Source: Janthinobacterium sp. 67
Lineage (GTDB): Bacteria; Pseudomonadota; Gammaproteobacteria; Burkholderiales; Burkholderiaceae_D
Reading direction: 5' to 3'
DNA: 64,000 nucleotides
Assembly (NCBI RefSeq): GCF_002797895.1
Contig: NZ_PGES01000001.1
Location: 2,542,001-2,606,000 of the forward strand
How positions within the stretch are numbered: the stretch's first letter is position 1; every line of letters begins with the position of its first letter. Below are positions 36,407 to 45,123 of this stretch, piece by piece. Below the pieces are notes generated by a model. That model was not told the DNA's origin. It made no database searches and was given only the letters and a program-made list of their open reading frames with translations. A program made the position numbers and the translations under genes.

Positions 36407-37393
36407 TCAGGCATCCACGCCCTTCATCCCTTCTTCCGTATAGCGCGCGCCGGCCGCCATGCCCAAGGGAAAGGCCGCGTTCATCGCCGCCAGTTCCGCC
36501 CCGTCCAGCTGCACGGCCAGCGCGCCGAGGTTGTCTTGCAAATACGCGATGCGCTTGGTGCCGGGAATCGGAATGATGTCGTCGCCTTGCGCCAGCAGCC
36601 AGGCCAGCGCCAGCTGGGCCGGGGTGCAGCCTTTCGTGCGCGCCATGTCCTTGACCTGCGCGACGATGGCCTGGTTGCGCGCCAGGTTCTCGGCCGCGAA
36701 GCGGGGATTGAAGTGGCGAAAGTCGCCCGCGTCGAGGCTGGCCGCATCGGCGATGGCGCCCGTGAGGAAACCGCGCCCCAGCGGGCTGTAGGCAAAGAAA
36801 CTGGCGCCCACGCTGCGGCAGGCGGCCAGCACGCCCTGCTCCGGTTCGCGCGTCCACAGCGAGTATTCGCTCTGCACGGCCGCCACGGGGCAGATGGCCG
36901 CCGCGCGCCGCAAAGTGACGGCGCTCACTTCGCACAAGCCCACGGCGCGAATCTTGCCCTCTTGCCGCAGTTGCGCCAGCACACCCATCGACTCTTCCAG
37001 TGGCGTCTCCAGGTTCAGGCGGTGCAGATAGAACAGGTCGATGCGCTCGACGCCCAGACGCGCCAGCGACGCTTCGCAGGCCTGGCGGATGTAGGCCGGG
37101 GAATTGTCGACGCGGCGCGCATAGCTGCCCGCCTCGCGCGCCAGGCCGCACTTGCTGGCGACCAGGGCCTGGCCCGGGTGGCGCGCCAAAAAGCGCCCCA
37201 GCAATTGCTCGTTGTGGCCGAAACCGTAGGCGTCGGCCGTGTCGAACAGGGTCACGCCCGCCGCCAGGGCCGCTTCCAGGGTGGCCAAGGATTGCGCCTC
37301 GTCCGTGGCGCCATAGAATTCCGACATGCCCATGCAACCCAGGCCCAATGCCGAACTGCTCATACCGCTATTGCCGATGCGTCGTTGTTGCAT
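36407..37393 (-). CDS. Aldo/keto reductase
   Basis: 328 residues, a TIM-barrel NADPH-dependent oxidoreductase. Catalytic Asp/Tyr in LFDTADAYGFGHNE, Lys in LVASKCGLA, His in IDLFYLHRLN; C-terminal nucleotide binding IIPIPGTKRIAYLQDNLGA. The start MQQRRIGNSGMSSSALGLGCMG is set by GAGGAG seven bases upstream. Substrate unknown. It is divergent from the LysR gene with an 89-bp spacer, which suggests control by that regulator. Confidence 0.92.
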   Translation of the reverse strand: MQQRRIGNSGMSSSALGLGCMGMSEFYGATDEAQSLATLEAALAAGVTLFDTADAYGFGHNEQLLGRFLARHPGQALVASKCGLAREAGSYARRVDNSPAYIRQACEASLARLGVERIDLFYLHRLNLETPLEESMGVLAQLRQEGKIRAVGLCEVSAVTLRRAAAICPVAAVQSEYSLWTREPEQGVLAACRSVGASFFAYSPLGRGFLTGAIADAASLDAGDFRHFNPRFAAENLARNQAIVAQVKDMARTKGCTPAQLALAWLLAQGDDIIPIPGTKRIAYLQDNLGALAVQLDGAELAAMNAAFPLGMAAGARYTEEGMKGVDA

Positions 37394-37469
37394 GCTGCTC
37401 TCCTCGGTGGTTGACTCGATGCCGCCAGTCTGGACCGCGCCGGCTGGCAAGGGAATGCCCGATTTCGTG

Positions 37470-37484
37470 ATACCTTTCTGGTAT
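37470..37484. promoter_or_regulatory. Candidate LysR operator over the lysR start codon
   Basis: ATACCTTTCTGGTAT: arms ATACC/GGTAT around five bases, fitting the T-N11-A form of LysR sites. It overlaps the lysR start codon (37483) and faces the aldo-keto reductase promoter. Confidence 0.5.
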
Positions 37485-38373
37485 GAGAGCCCTCGATACC
37501 CATGCCTTGAGCCTGTTTTGCGCCGTCGCCCGCTGCCTGAACTTCCGCCAGGCGGCGGAGCAATTGCACATGACCCAGCCGCCATTGTCGCGCGCCATCA
37601 AGGGGCTGGAAGACAGGCTGGGCGCGCGCCTGTTCGAACGCGACACGCAAGGCGTGGCCTTGACGCCAGCGGGCCGTACCCTGCTGCCGCAGGCGCTGCA
37701 CATCCTCGATTTGCTCGATATTGCACAGCAATCGCTGCGACAAGACAGCGCCCCCGCGCGCCTGCGCCTGGGCTTGACGAGTTCCGTGGCGGCCGGCCTG
37801 TTCCGTCCTTTGCTGGCGGCGCTGGAGGAGCAACTGGGCAATATCCGCCTGGAATTGACGGCCGCGCCGTCGCCGCGCCTGGTCGCCGCCGTGCGCAAGG
37901 GCCAGCTCGATGCGGCCCTGCTTGCGCTGCCCAGCGCCGCGTTCGAACTGGCAGTGCAGCCGCTGGCGCGCCAACCCATGATGCTGGCCCTGCCCGCCGG
38001 GCACCGGCTGGCGAAAAAGCGCAAGCTGAGCCTGCTTGACATCGCCCAGGAACCCATCTACTGGTTCGAACGGGCGCGCCAGCCCGCCTTTTTCGACCAT
38101 TGCCAGCAAGTATTCCGCCGCCATGGCTTCGCGCCGCATTTCTTGCGCGAAGCGCCCGACCACCATGTGCTGCTCGGCGACGTGGCGGCCGGCAAGGGCA
38201 TGGCGCTGCTGGCCGACTCGTTCCGCGCGCTGCGCATGGATGGCGTGGCCTACCGGCAACTGGCGGAGGGTGAGGAATTGGCGGCCGGCATCGGCCTGGC
38301 CTGGCAGCCTGATGCCGGTCATGCGGCCCTGCCACTGCTGCGCCAGCTGGCGCAGGAACACCTGACAAAGTAA
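37483..38373 (+). CDS. LysR-family transcriptional regulator
   Basis: 296 residues. N-terminal winged helix-turn-helix (ALSLFCAVARCLNFRQAAEQLHMTQPPLSRAIKGLE) and a periplasmic-binding-protein-like effector domain from residue 90. Typical length. The ATG at 37483 has no clear ribosome site and is embedded in a palindrome. It is divergent from the aldo-keto reductase and probably regulates it and itself. Confidence 0.92.
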   Translation: MRALDTHALSLFCAVARCLNFRQAAEQLHMTQPPLSRAIKGLEDRLGARLFERDTQGVALTPAGRTLLPQALHILDLLDIAQQSLRQDSAPARLRLGLTSSVAAGLFRPLLAALEEQLGNIRLELTAAPSPRLVAAVRKGQLDAALLALPSAAFELAVQPLARQPMMLALPAGHRLAKKRKLSLLDIAQEPIYWFERARQPAFFDHCQQVFRRHGFAPHFLREAPDHHVLLGDVAAGKGMALLADSFRALRMDGVAYRQLAEGEELAAGIGLAWQPDAGHAALPLLRQLAQEHLTK

Positions 38374-38441
38374 GGGCCGCGCGCGGATGCGCCAGACGCG
38401 CTACCATGTCGCCTTCCCCATTTTCAAGCGCCACCACGACC

Positions 38442-38951
38442 ATGACGTTTACCATCAGCGACGCCGCCTACGGCACCGACACCCCCGCAGCAAAACAAGC
38501 CATGTACGCGGACTTGCGCTCGCAGCTGCAAGGCTTGCTGTCGGGCGAGAGCGACCTGATCGCCAATACGGCCAACTTCAGTTCGCTGGTCTTCAACATC
38601 ATGCCGGGCCTCAACTGGGCCGGCTTTTATTTCCTCAAGGGCGATGAGCTGGTGCTGGGACCGTTCCAGGGCAAGCCGGCCTGCATCCGCATCAAAAAGG
38701 GACGCGGCGTGTGCGGCACCACGGTGGTCGAAGGCAAGTCCATCTTGGTGCACGATGTGCATGCGTTTCCCGGCCACATCGCCTGCGACGTCAATTCCCG
38801 TTCGGAACTGGTGGTGCCCGTGTTTGCGCACGGCCGGACCATCGGCGTGTTCGACCTCGACAGCCCGTTGACGGGCCGTTTCGACGACGTCGACGCGCAA
38901 GGCGTGGAATCCTTGGTGCGCGTGCTGGAAGCGGCTATCGTTGCTGAATAA
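38442..38951 (+). CDS. msrC: Free methionine-(R)-sulfoxide reductase (GAF domain)
   Basis: 169 residues, a single GAF domain. Three cysteines at the family positions are present in KPACIRIKKG, GRGVCGTTVV and GHIACDVNSRSE. NWAGFYFL and VFDLDSPLTGRF flank the pocket. The enzyme reduces free Met-R-sulfoxide with thioredoxin. An in-frame ATG at 38406 would add 12 residues; neither start has a good ribosome site. Its stop abuts the convergent methyltransferase stop. Confidence 0.92.
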   Translation: MTFTISDAAYGTDTPAAKQAMYADLRSQLQGLLSGESDLIANTANFSSLVFNIMPGLNWAGFYFLKGDELVLGPFQGKPACIRIKKGRGVCGTTVVEGKSILVHDVHAFPGHIACDVNSRSELVVPVFAHGRTIGVFDLDSPLTGRFDDVDAQGVESLVRVLEAAIVAE

Positions 38952-39539
38952 CTAGTTGCCTGCCTTGACAGCGATGAATTCGCCCTTGCCGACGGTGGCC
39001 AGGCACGTCGTGTAGCGGCTGTCGGCGCGGATGGCCTCGATAAAGTCGGCCATGTCCGCGTAGTGCGAACTGGCGTTGTCGACCACCAGCACGCCGCCGG
39101 GCGCCAGCGCGCGGTCCAGCTGCGGCCACCACTGCGCGTATTGCTGGCGCGCGGAATCGAGGAAGATGAAATCGTAGGCGCCGTCCGCCGCATCGCGCAG
39201 CACGTCGCCCGCATCCGCCAGCAATTGCCCGATCACGCCCTGCAATTGCGCGCGCACGAAGTTGTCGTGCGCCATGTCGAACTTGTCCTGCGCCTTTTCC
39301 ACCGTCACGACACTGCCGCCCAGCGCGTGTACGGCGCGTGCCAGCCACAAGGTGGAATAACCGTTCGAGGTGCCGAGTTCCAGCACCCGCCGCGCGCCGC
39401 GCGCATGCACCATCACGGCCAGCAATTCACCCGTGTCGCGCGTGATGTTGAGCATGCGGCTGGCGCGCGCCGTGTGCGCCGCATCATTGGACACGCCAAA
39501 CGTTTCAAGTTCACTCAACAGTGTATCGATGCTGGGCAT
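38952..39539 (-). CDS. SAM-dependent O-methyltransferase (caffeoyl-CoA/catechol type)
   Basis: 195 residues. SAM-binding motif I RVLELGTSNGYSTLWLA near residue 50, VVTVEKAQDKFDMA near 77, and the acidic metal/substrate motif DFIFLDSARQQYAQWW near 125. The methyltransferase type 3 fold usually acts on catechols or similar. AAGGAGG lies five bases before the ATG. Substrate unknown. Immediately adjacent to the convergent msrC stop and downstream of a DMT exporter on the same strand. Confidence 0.9.
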   Translation of the reverse strand: MPSIDTLLSELETFGVSNDAAHTARASRMLNITRDTGELLAVMVHARGARRVLELGTSNGYSTLWLARAVHALGGSVVTVEKAQDKFDMAHDNFVRAQLQGVIGQLLADAGDVLRDAADGAYDFIFLDSARQQYAQWWPQLDRALAPGGVLVVDNASSHYADMADFIEAIRADSRYTTCLATVGKGEFIAVKAGN

Positions 39540-39577
39540 GGCGCCTCCTTGTTCAAAACACCAGCATAGCAAAAAAA

Positions 39578-40468
39578 CTATGCCGGTGCGCGGCGCAGCG
39601 GACGTTTCAGGTATTGCACCATCACCACGCCCAGCAGGGTCACGCCGCCGCCGATCACATCGTAGCTGTGCAGGGTTTCACCAAGGAACAGCATGGCGAT
39701 GATCACCGTGAAGACGGGCAGCAGATTCATCAAGGTCGTCGCGCGGCTCGGACCCAGCTTGGCCAGGCCATGCATCCATAAAAACGGCGCGATGATGGAG
39801 GCGGGGATGCCGGCAAACAGCACCAGCGGCAAGCCGGCGCCCGTGACGGACGGCGCGGACTGGCTCAGGTAATACACGAACAGCACGGGCACGGCGCACC
39901 AGACCTGGATCAGCAGAGAGTGCCAGTTATTCAGGGGAATCTTCCAGCGCTTGAGCAGCACGCCATAGCCCGCATACGACAAACACGCCAGCAACATCAG
40001 GGCGTCGCCCACGGCCGCGCCGTGCGCAATCAGGGCGGCCGGGTCGCCATGGCTGAGCAAGTAGGCGAGTCCCAGCAGCGACACGAGACCGCCAAACACG
40101 CCGCCCACGGTGGGCGTCTCGCCCAGCAGCAGCACGGACAGGCCCACGGCCAGCAGCGGCATCAGCGAGGCGAGGATGCCCATATTGGTCGCCGTCGTCG
40201 TTTGCGCGGCGATGTAGGCGAGGCACTGGTACATGACCATGCCCAGCATGCCCAGCACAAACAGCTTGCCCAGATACGGCCGCACCACGGCCCGCTGCTT
40301 CCACACGGCGCGGCCGAACACGAGCGCCAGCAGCACGCCGGCCAGCAGCCAGCGATAGAACGAGATGGCGGCCGGGTCGATCACGCCGACGGCCATCTTG
40401 CTGACGATGGTATTGATGGCCCAGATCAGCACGGCGATCACGGGTAACAGATAGTGCTTGGCTTGCAT
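39578..40468 (-). CDS. EamA/DMT-family exporter
   Basis: 296 residues with ten predicted membrane helices in two EamA repeats (HYLLPVIAVLIWAINTIVSK at the start; the second repeat begins near residue 150). Typical of drug/metabolite efflux carriers. GGAG precedes the ATG at 40468; an upstream ATG at 40498 lacks one. Divergent from an AraC regulator with a 101-bp spacer, the common arrangement for a regulator with its exporter. Substrate not deducible. Confidence 0.92.
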   Translation of the reverse strand: MQAKHYLLPVIAVLIWAINTIVSKMAVGVIDPAAISFYRWLLAGVLLALVFGRAVWKQRAVVRPYLGKLFVLGMLGMVMYQCLAYIAAQTTTATNMGILASLMPLLAVGLSVLLLGETPTVGGVFGGLVSLLGLAYLLSHGDPAALIAHGAAVGDALMLLACLSYAGYGVLLKRWKIPLNNWHSLLIQVWCAVPVLFVYYLSQSAPSVTGAGLPLVLFAGIPASIIAPFLWMHGLAKLGPSRATTLMNLLPVFTVIIAMLFLGETLHSYDVIGGGVTLLGVVMVQYLKRPLRRAPA

Positions 40469-40569
40469 GTGGCGTACTCCAGTATTCAAGACCGCCATTT
40501 TCGCATGGTCTGATTCCATGGATATAATGAAAATCGGACAAACGATGCGAAGAACAGGACAAAGACACC

Positions 40570-41349
40570 ATGGCCAGCAACCAGCATTTCCCCGCCGTTT
40601 CCGACGTCCTGCCCTATCCCGTGTATTTCCGCCTCGACGATTACCACGCGCACCAGCAATTCGATTACCAGAGCCATCCGTGGGGACAGCTCACGTATTG
40701 CTCCACAGGCGTGATGGAAATCATGGTGGCGGGCCAGCGCTACCTGTCGCCGCCCCAGTACGCCGTATGGATACCGCCCGAGACCTTGCACGACGGCTAT
40801 ATCCGCCAGGATGTCGTATTTCACTCCGCCTACATCGACGCCAGCCTGTGCGCGCAGCTGCCGGCCCAGCCGTGCGCGCTGGTATTGAGTCCCCTGCTCA
40901 AGGCCATACTCGGCGACTTCGCCGCGCGCAACGTCACCACGCCCGCCACCGAAGCCGACCAGCGCCTGGCGCAGGTGCTGGTCGACCAGCTGCGGCTGGC
41001 GCCGTGCAGCCGCAACTACCTGCCAGGCAGCGACGAGCCCGTCATCGCGGCGCTGCTGACGGCCCTGCAGGCGGAGCCGGGCAGTAACCGCTCACTGGCC
41101 GAGTGGGCCGCGCAACTGCACGTGACCGAGCGCACCCTGGCGCGCCGCTGCCAGCGCGAACTGGGCATGCCGTTCGGCGAATGGCGCCAGCGCCAGCGCT
41201 TCCTGGCCGCCCTGCCCCTGCTGGAAAAAGGCGACACCGTGCAGGCGATCGCGCTGGAACTGGGCTACAGCACGGCTTCCGCCTTCATCGCCATGTTTCG
41301 CCGCCAGGGCGGCGGCACGCCCGACCAGTTCCGCCGCGGCTTGCGCTGA
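40570..41349 (+). CDS. AraC-family regulator with cupin sensor domain
   Basis: 259 residues: an N-terminal cupin-type AraC-binding domain (HPWGQLTYCSTGVMEIMVAG ... WIPPETLHDGYI) and C-terminal double helix-turn-helix (LAEWAAQLHVTERTLARRCQRELG; DTVQAIALELGYSTASAFIAMFRR). Resembles the NimR/YeaM group, which controls a neighbouring efflux gene; here that would be the divergent EamA exporter. Effector unknown. Confidence 0.9.
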   Translation: MASNQHFPAVSDVLPYPVYFRLDDYHAHQQFDYQSHPWGQLTYCSTGVMEIMVAGQRYLSPPQYAVWIPPETLHDGYIRQDVVFHSAYIDASLCAQLPAQPCALVLSPLLKAILGDFAARNVTTPATEADQRLAQVLVDQLRLAPCSRNYLPGSDEPVIAALLTALQAEPGSNRSLAEWAAQLHVTERTLARRCQRELGMPFGEWRQRQRFLAALPLLEKGDTVQAIALELGYSTASAFIAMFRRQGGGTPDQFRRGLR

Positions 41350-41430
41350 AAAAGCGGATCGGCTTTGTCATGGTTTGTCATATGGGGATGCTAAAATTCA
41401 AACATCTTTCCAGAGAGCAAAAGGACGCGC

Positions 41431-43893
41431 ATGAACCCCAGCACCGAGACGGCCACCGATATCCAGGGCAGCGAGGACATGCCCCAGGCATCCGCAATGG
41501 CCGTGACGGCGCCAGCGCCCATCAAGCTCGACAAGGAAGAGATACCGACGGTGCTGGGCAAGCTGCGCACCTTGGTGCAGGACAAGACGCGTTTCGAACC
41601 GCACGACATCACGCCGCTGGACGAGGAAGACGTGCTGCAGGAGTTTTCGCTGCAAGCGAACTACGCGCTCGAGGCGCGCTTCGAGCAGCGTGTTATCAAT
41701 GGCTATTTCACGCCAGCGGGCAATGACTGCCGCTGTGGCTCGCACGAGGTGGGAGCGCTCGCTCACGCGCAGGAGAAGGAAAGGCTGCGCCGCGCGGCGG
41801 GCAAGCTCGACAATGTCTTGCGCCAGCCAGGCCAGGCCTACAACGGCGTCGAGGCGGGCGTCTACCTGCCGCACGCCGTCAAGTACTGGCACCTCGATAC
41901 CTGCAGCAACTGCACCGGCAGCGGCCGCATCAGCTGCCACACCTGCTACGGCGCGACGACGGAAACATGCTGGAACTGCCACGGCGGGCGTACCGTCAGC
42001 TGCGACGGCTATGGCTGCTACGGCAGCGGCAAGGTGTCGTGCTCGTATTGCAGCGGCAGCGGCACCGTGTCAGAGCAAGTCACCGATTACATCACGGTGC
42101 AAGTACCCACTACCACCTACAGCAACGGCAGCTCGCACACCAGCTATCACAGCGAAACGCGGCCCCAGTACCGCACCGAATATCGCTCTTGCTACCATTG
42201 CAGCTACGGCAAGGTCAGCTGCAACACTTGCCACGGTTCCGGCAACATCAATTGCGGCACCTGCCGCGCCAGCGGCAGTGTCACTTGCCGCACCTGCAGC
42301 GGCGTGGGCGACTTGCGCTGCAACCCGTGCGACGGTTCCGGCAAGGTGGGCAAGGCGGCATGGGTCGATGTGCACGTGGCGCCTAGCTACAGCGTCAGCC
42401 TGCCCAAGCAGGCGCCCGACGACGCGCGCCGCATCCGCGACAAGGAGAGCGTGCACTCACTGGCGGCCATTGCCAGCAGCCTCGCCCTGGCGAAAGTGAG
42501 CATTTACAATGAAGACCAGCCGCAGGAAGTCGACGCCCTGTATGCGGCCAAGCTGCGCATCGTGCGCCTCGACGCCGCGTGCAACGCGGAAAAGCACCAT
42601 CTGGTGGCGTACGGCACGGACTTGCGCTGGCTGACCCTGGACGACATTGTGGAAAAGCTGCTGCGCGGCGACCTCAAGGCGCTCAGCGACGCGCTGGCCG
42701 GCAGCGCCGACGACGGCCTGTTCTCGGCCCATGTACAGGGCTTACTCACGCCGCTGCGCGACGTGGCCGCCTCGGAACTGAATGCGGACGTGATCGAATC
42801 GGTGCTCAGCGGCGACGCGGACCACGCGCACGTCGATGTCGTCTCCGCCGACTATGCCAACAATGTGCGCACCTGCGTGCTCGGCGCCTTGCGCCAGGTC
42901 TACACGCGGCTGGCCAAGCAATTCTGGTGGAAAAGCGCGCTGGCCGCGCTGGCCGCCGCCATCGCCACCTGGTTCTTCGCCGGGCGCGGTGCGGCCGCCG
43001 TCGCCGGCTTGCTCGTCACGGGCGCCGGCTACTGGCTGTTCAACCGCAAGGTCAAGGCTGTGCTGAGCGAAGCGCTGGGCGGCGAGCGGCAAGCCGAACG
43101 GGCCATGGGCATCGCCGGCAAGGGACGCCGCAACCAGCTGGCGCAGGTGCTGATCCTCGCGCCCGCCAGCCTGGCCGTGCTGGCCGCCAGCTATGGCTTG
43201 CCCGTGCGCGTGCGCCCGGCTGCTCCACCGCCGCAAACGGCCATGACCTCGGCGCCCGTTGCGCCCCATGCGCCAGCCATCGTGCAGCAGGATGCAAGCA
43301 GCGCCAAGGCCGTCAAGCTGTACGAAAATGGCGACAAGGCGCAGGCGCTGGCCATGCTGGAAAGCCTGGTCGGCAAGGGCGACGCCGGTGCGTATGGCCT
43401 GTATGGCTGGATGCTGCTGATGGGCGAAGGCAAGCCCGGCCCCGTCACCGCGCCAACGGCGCAGCAGCGGCAAGCGCGCCAGGTGGCCGCCAAGCCCCTG
43501 ATCGGCAAGGGTCTCGTGAAGAACGACAGCTATGCGCTGACGGCGAAAGGCGTGATGCTGGCCGAAGGCTGGCAGGAACCGCGCAACATGGCGCGCGGCC
43601 TCGATTTGCTGAAACAGGCCGCGAACAAGGGCAATGCGCAAGCCATGCACTTATTGGGCCTGTACCACGTGCGCGGCTACCAGATTCCCGTCAACCACAA
43701 GGAAGCGCGCAAATGGTTCACCCTCGCCGCCGACAAGGGCAGCGCGGGCGACATCTACAACCTGGGACTGATGGACTGGGAAGGCGCGGGCCTGGCGCGC
43801 CCCGACCGCGCCAGCGCCATGCAGCGCTGGAAGATCGCCGCCGCCATGGGAGAAGAACGGGCCATCAAGGCGGTGGCGCAAGGCAAACCTTAA
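41431..43893 (+). CDS. Multi-domain protein: DnaJ-like zinc modules, membrane helices, Sel1 repeats
   Basis: 820 residues, family not recognised as a whole. Residues 1-155 are variable with a GNDCRCGSHEVGAL cluster. Residues about 160-213 and 254-307 each hold five Cys pairs of DnaJ zinc-finger type (CSNCTGSG, CHTC, CWNC, CSYCSGSG; CYHC, CNTCHGSG, CGTC, CRTC, CNPCDGSG). They are split by a Thr/Ser-rich insert. Residues 310-490 are a soluble, mostly helical region. Two to three membrane helices follow (about 498-535 and 571-588). Sel1-type repeats (AQAMHLLGLYHVRGYQ, DIYNLGLMDWEGAG) fill the last 200. AAAGGA precedes the ATG. Its stop overlaps that of the convergent nitrobindin-like gene. Role unknown; zinc-dependent protein binding at the membrane is plausible (inference). 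Confidence 0.85.
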   Translation: MNPSTETATDIQGSEDMPQASAMAVTAPAPIKLDKEEIPTVLGKLRTLVQDKTRFEPHDITPLDEEDVLQEFSLQANYALEARFEQRVINGYFTPAGNDCRCGSHEVGALAHAQEKERLRRAAGKLDNVLRQPGQAYNGVEAGVYLPHAVKYWHLDTCSNCTGSGRISCHTCYGATTETCWNCHGGRTVSCDGYGCYGSGKVSCSYCSGSGTVSEQVTDYITVQVPTTTYSNGSSHTSYHSETRPQYRTEYRSCYHCSYGKVSCNTCHGSGNINCGTCRASGSVTCRTCSGVGDLRCNPCDGSGKVGKAAWVDVHVAPSYSVSLPKQAPDDARRIRDKESVHSLAAIASSLALAKVSIYNEDQPQEVDALYAAKLRIVRLDAACNAEKHHLVAYGTDLRWLTLDDIVEKLLRGDLKALSDALAGSADDGLFSAHVQGLLTPLRDVAASELNADVIESVLSGDADHAHVDVVSADYANNVRTCVLGALRQVYTRLAKQFWWKSALAALAAAIATWFFAGRGAAAVAGLLVTGAGYWLFNRKVKAVLSEALGGERQAERAMGIAGKGRRNQLAQVLILAPASLAVLAASYGLPVRVRPAAPPPQTAMTSAPVAPHAPAIVQQDASSAKAVKLYENGDKAQALAMLESLVGKGDAGAYGLYGWMLLMGEGKPGPVTAPTAQQRQARQVAAKPLIGKGLVKNDSYALTAKGVMLAEGWQEPRNMARGLDLLKQAANKGNAQAMHLLGLYHVRGYQIPVNHKEARKWFTLAADKGSAGDIYNLGLMDWEGAGLARPDRASAMQRWKIAAAMGEERAIKAVAQGKP

Positions 43894-44537
43894 GCTGCCG
43901 CCGCCAGTGCCTGCAAGGCCATCGGGTTCGGCGTCGGCTCGGCGATTTTCGTCAGCAGGTTGCGGTCAGTGTGGTGGAACGGTTCGTCCTTGCCGCGAAT
44001 GAGCATGACCGTGTCCTCGTCGTAGCCCCACGTGCCATCGGCGTGGATATCGACCTTGATCCGGTATTCGACGGTGGTGAACGCGTGTTCGAGGAAGGGA
44101 TTCGAGCAGATGCCGTACGCCGTCGAATCGCGCTTGGCCACCAGTTCGAAACTGGTGGCGTCGGCCGTCGTCGTGCCGGACGCCATGGCGATCTGGCCGC
44201 GCGGGATGGCCAGGGTCTGGATCACGGCGCCCGTGGCCGGTTCCCACAGCCAGTAGCCGACCTGCTCATGATACGTCTTGACTTGATCCGGCTTGGTGAT
44301 GTGGATGTAGTAGCGCAAGCCGTAGAACAGTTGCGGGCCGTTGGTGACGGGGTCGATCGGCTGCAGTTCGATGCGCTCGACGAAGGCCTGCTTGCGCGGG
44401 CCGTCCGCTTTCGGCTTGACGTCCAGGCCGCGCGTGCCCGTCCAGATGCCGGCCATGCCCGTCAAGGGGCCCAGGTTGTTCAGGGTGTGCACGTCGGCGG
44501 ACGGCTCGGTGTAGATATCTTCGGGAAAATCGCTCAT
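43890..44537 (-). CDS. Nitrobindin-like heme-binding beta-barrel protein
   Basis: 215 residues, a fatty-acid-binding-like beta-barrel of the THAP4/nitrobindin group (formerly DUF1794). The family start motif appears as LGPLTGMAGIWTGTRG; IPRGQIAMASG and TTVEYRIKVD form later strands. Members bind heme and can interact with NO/peroxynitrite, but the heme-ligating histidine cannot be assigned with certainty. The start at 44537 is preferred over the longer frame (44594). The minus-strand TAA and the plus-strand TAA of the preceding gene share the palindrome TTAA. Confidence 0.82.
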   Translation of the reverse strand: MSDFPEDIYTEPSADVHTLNNLGPLTGMAGIWTGTRGLDVKPKADGPRKQAFVERIELQPIDPVTNGPQLFYGLRYYIHITKPDQVKTYHEQVGYWLWEPATGAVIQTLAIPRGQIAMASGTTTADATSFELVAKRDSTAYGICSNPFLEHAFTTVEYRIKVDIHADGTWGYDEDTVMLIRGKDEPFHHTDRNLLTKIAEPTPNPMALQALAAAA

Positions 44538-44596
44538 GCGGAAGTCTTCAAAATGGGGCAACAGTGCTTGCCGCCATTGTAAGACGCAGGGCACTC

Positions 44597-45121
44597 TCAG
44601 GGAAAGAGCGCGATGTGGCGTTCGATGAACAGCAGGGCGGCGGCAGCCAGCGCGGAGCGCTGCGCTTCGAACACCGTTTCGTCGCGCGCCTGCAGCAGAT
44701 TGGCGGCCACCTCGGGCAGGTCCAATGCCCCCCCGATGAACACCGCCACCGCGTCGATATTGGCGTACAGGGCGCTGTCAAAACCTTCCCAATCCACATA
44801 GGCCAGCCACTCGGCCAGCATCACCATGCCAGCGACGGGCGGTGCCAGGGCCGCGATGCGCTCCGCGCGCAGCACGCTGTCGCTGCCGATGCCTTCCTGC
44901 TGCAGCACGGCCAGCGCCACGTGCTGCAGCGCGTCTTCCGGATCGCGCCGGTATTTGTTCAGCAGGCGCTGCGTCAGCGTATAACGTTCGGCGTCGATGC
45001 CGCGCAGGGCGGCCGCCACGTCGCCGTCATGCAGCGCCAGGTGGCGCGCCGCGCAAGCGACATCCACGCCGGCTTTCGCGGCGACGATATCGGTGAGCTG
45101 CTGCCGGCGCGCGTCATCCAT
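44597..45121 (-). CDS. Hypothetical protein downstream of map
   Basis: 174 residues, not recognised. The first 45 residues (DDARRQQLTDIVAAKAGVD ... HDGDVAAALRGIDA) look like a UBA/EF-Ts-type three-helix bundle. The rest is all-helical with a conserved-looking WLAYVDWEGFDSALYANIDA. No signal or membrane segment. It starts two bases after the map stop, so it is almost surely co-translated with methionine aminopeptidase. A link to ribosome-associated processing is a guess based on that coupling. Confidence 0.75.
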   Translation of the reverse strand: MDDARRQQLTDIVAAKAGVDVACAARHLALHDGDVAAALRGIDAERYTLTQRLLNKYRRDPEDALQHVALAVLQQEGIGSDSVLRAERIAALAPPVAGMVMLAEWLAYVDWEGFDSALYANIDAVAVFIGGALDLPEVAANLLQARDETVFEAQRSALAAAALLFIERHIALFP

Positions 45122-45123
45122 GC

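Noticed and set aside
39562..39585. GCATAG-CAAAAAAA-CTATGC hairpin between the methyltransferase and exporter genes
   Set aside because: The stem is six bases with the A-run in the loop and overlaps the exporter stop; too weak to call a terminator.
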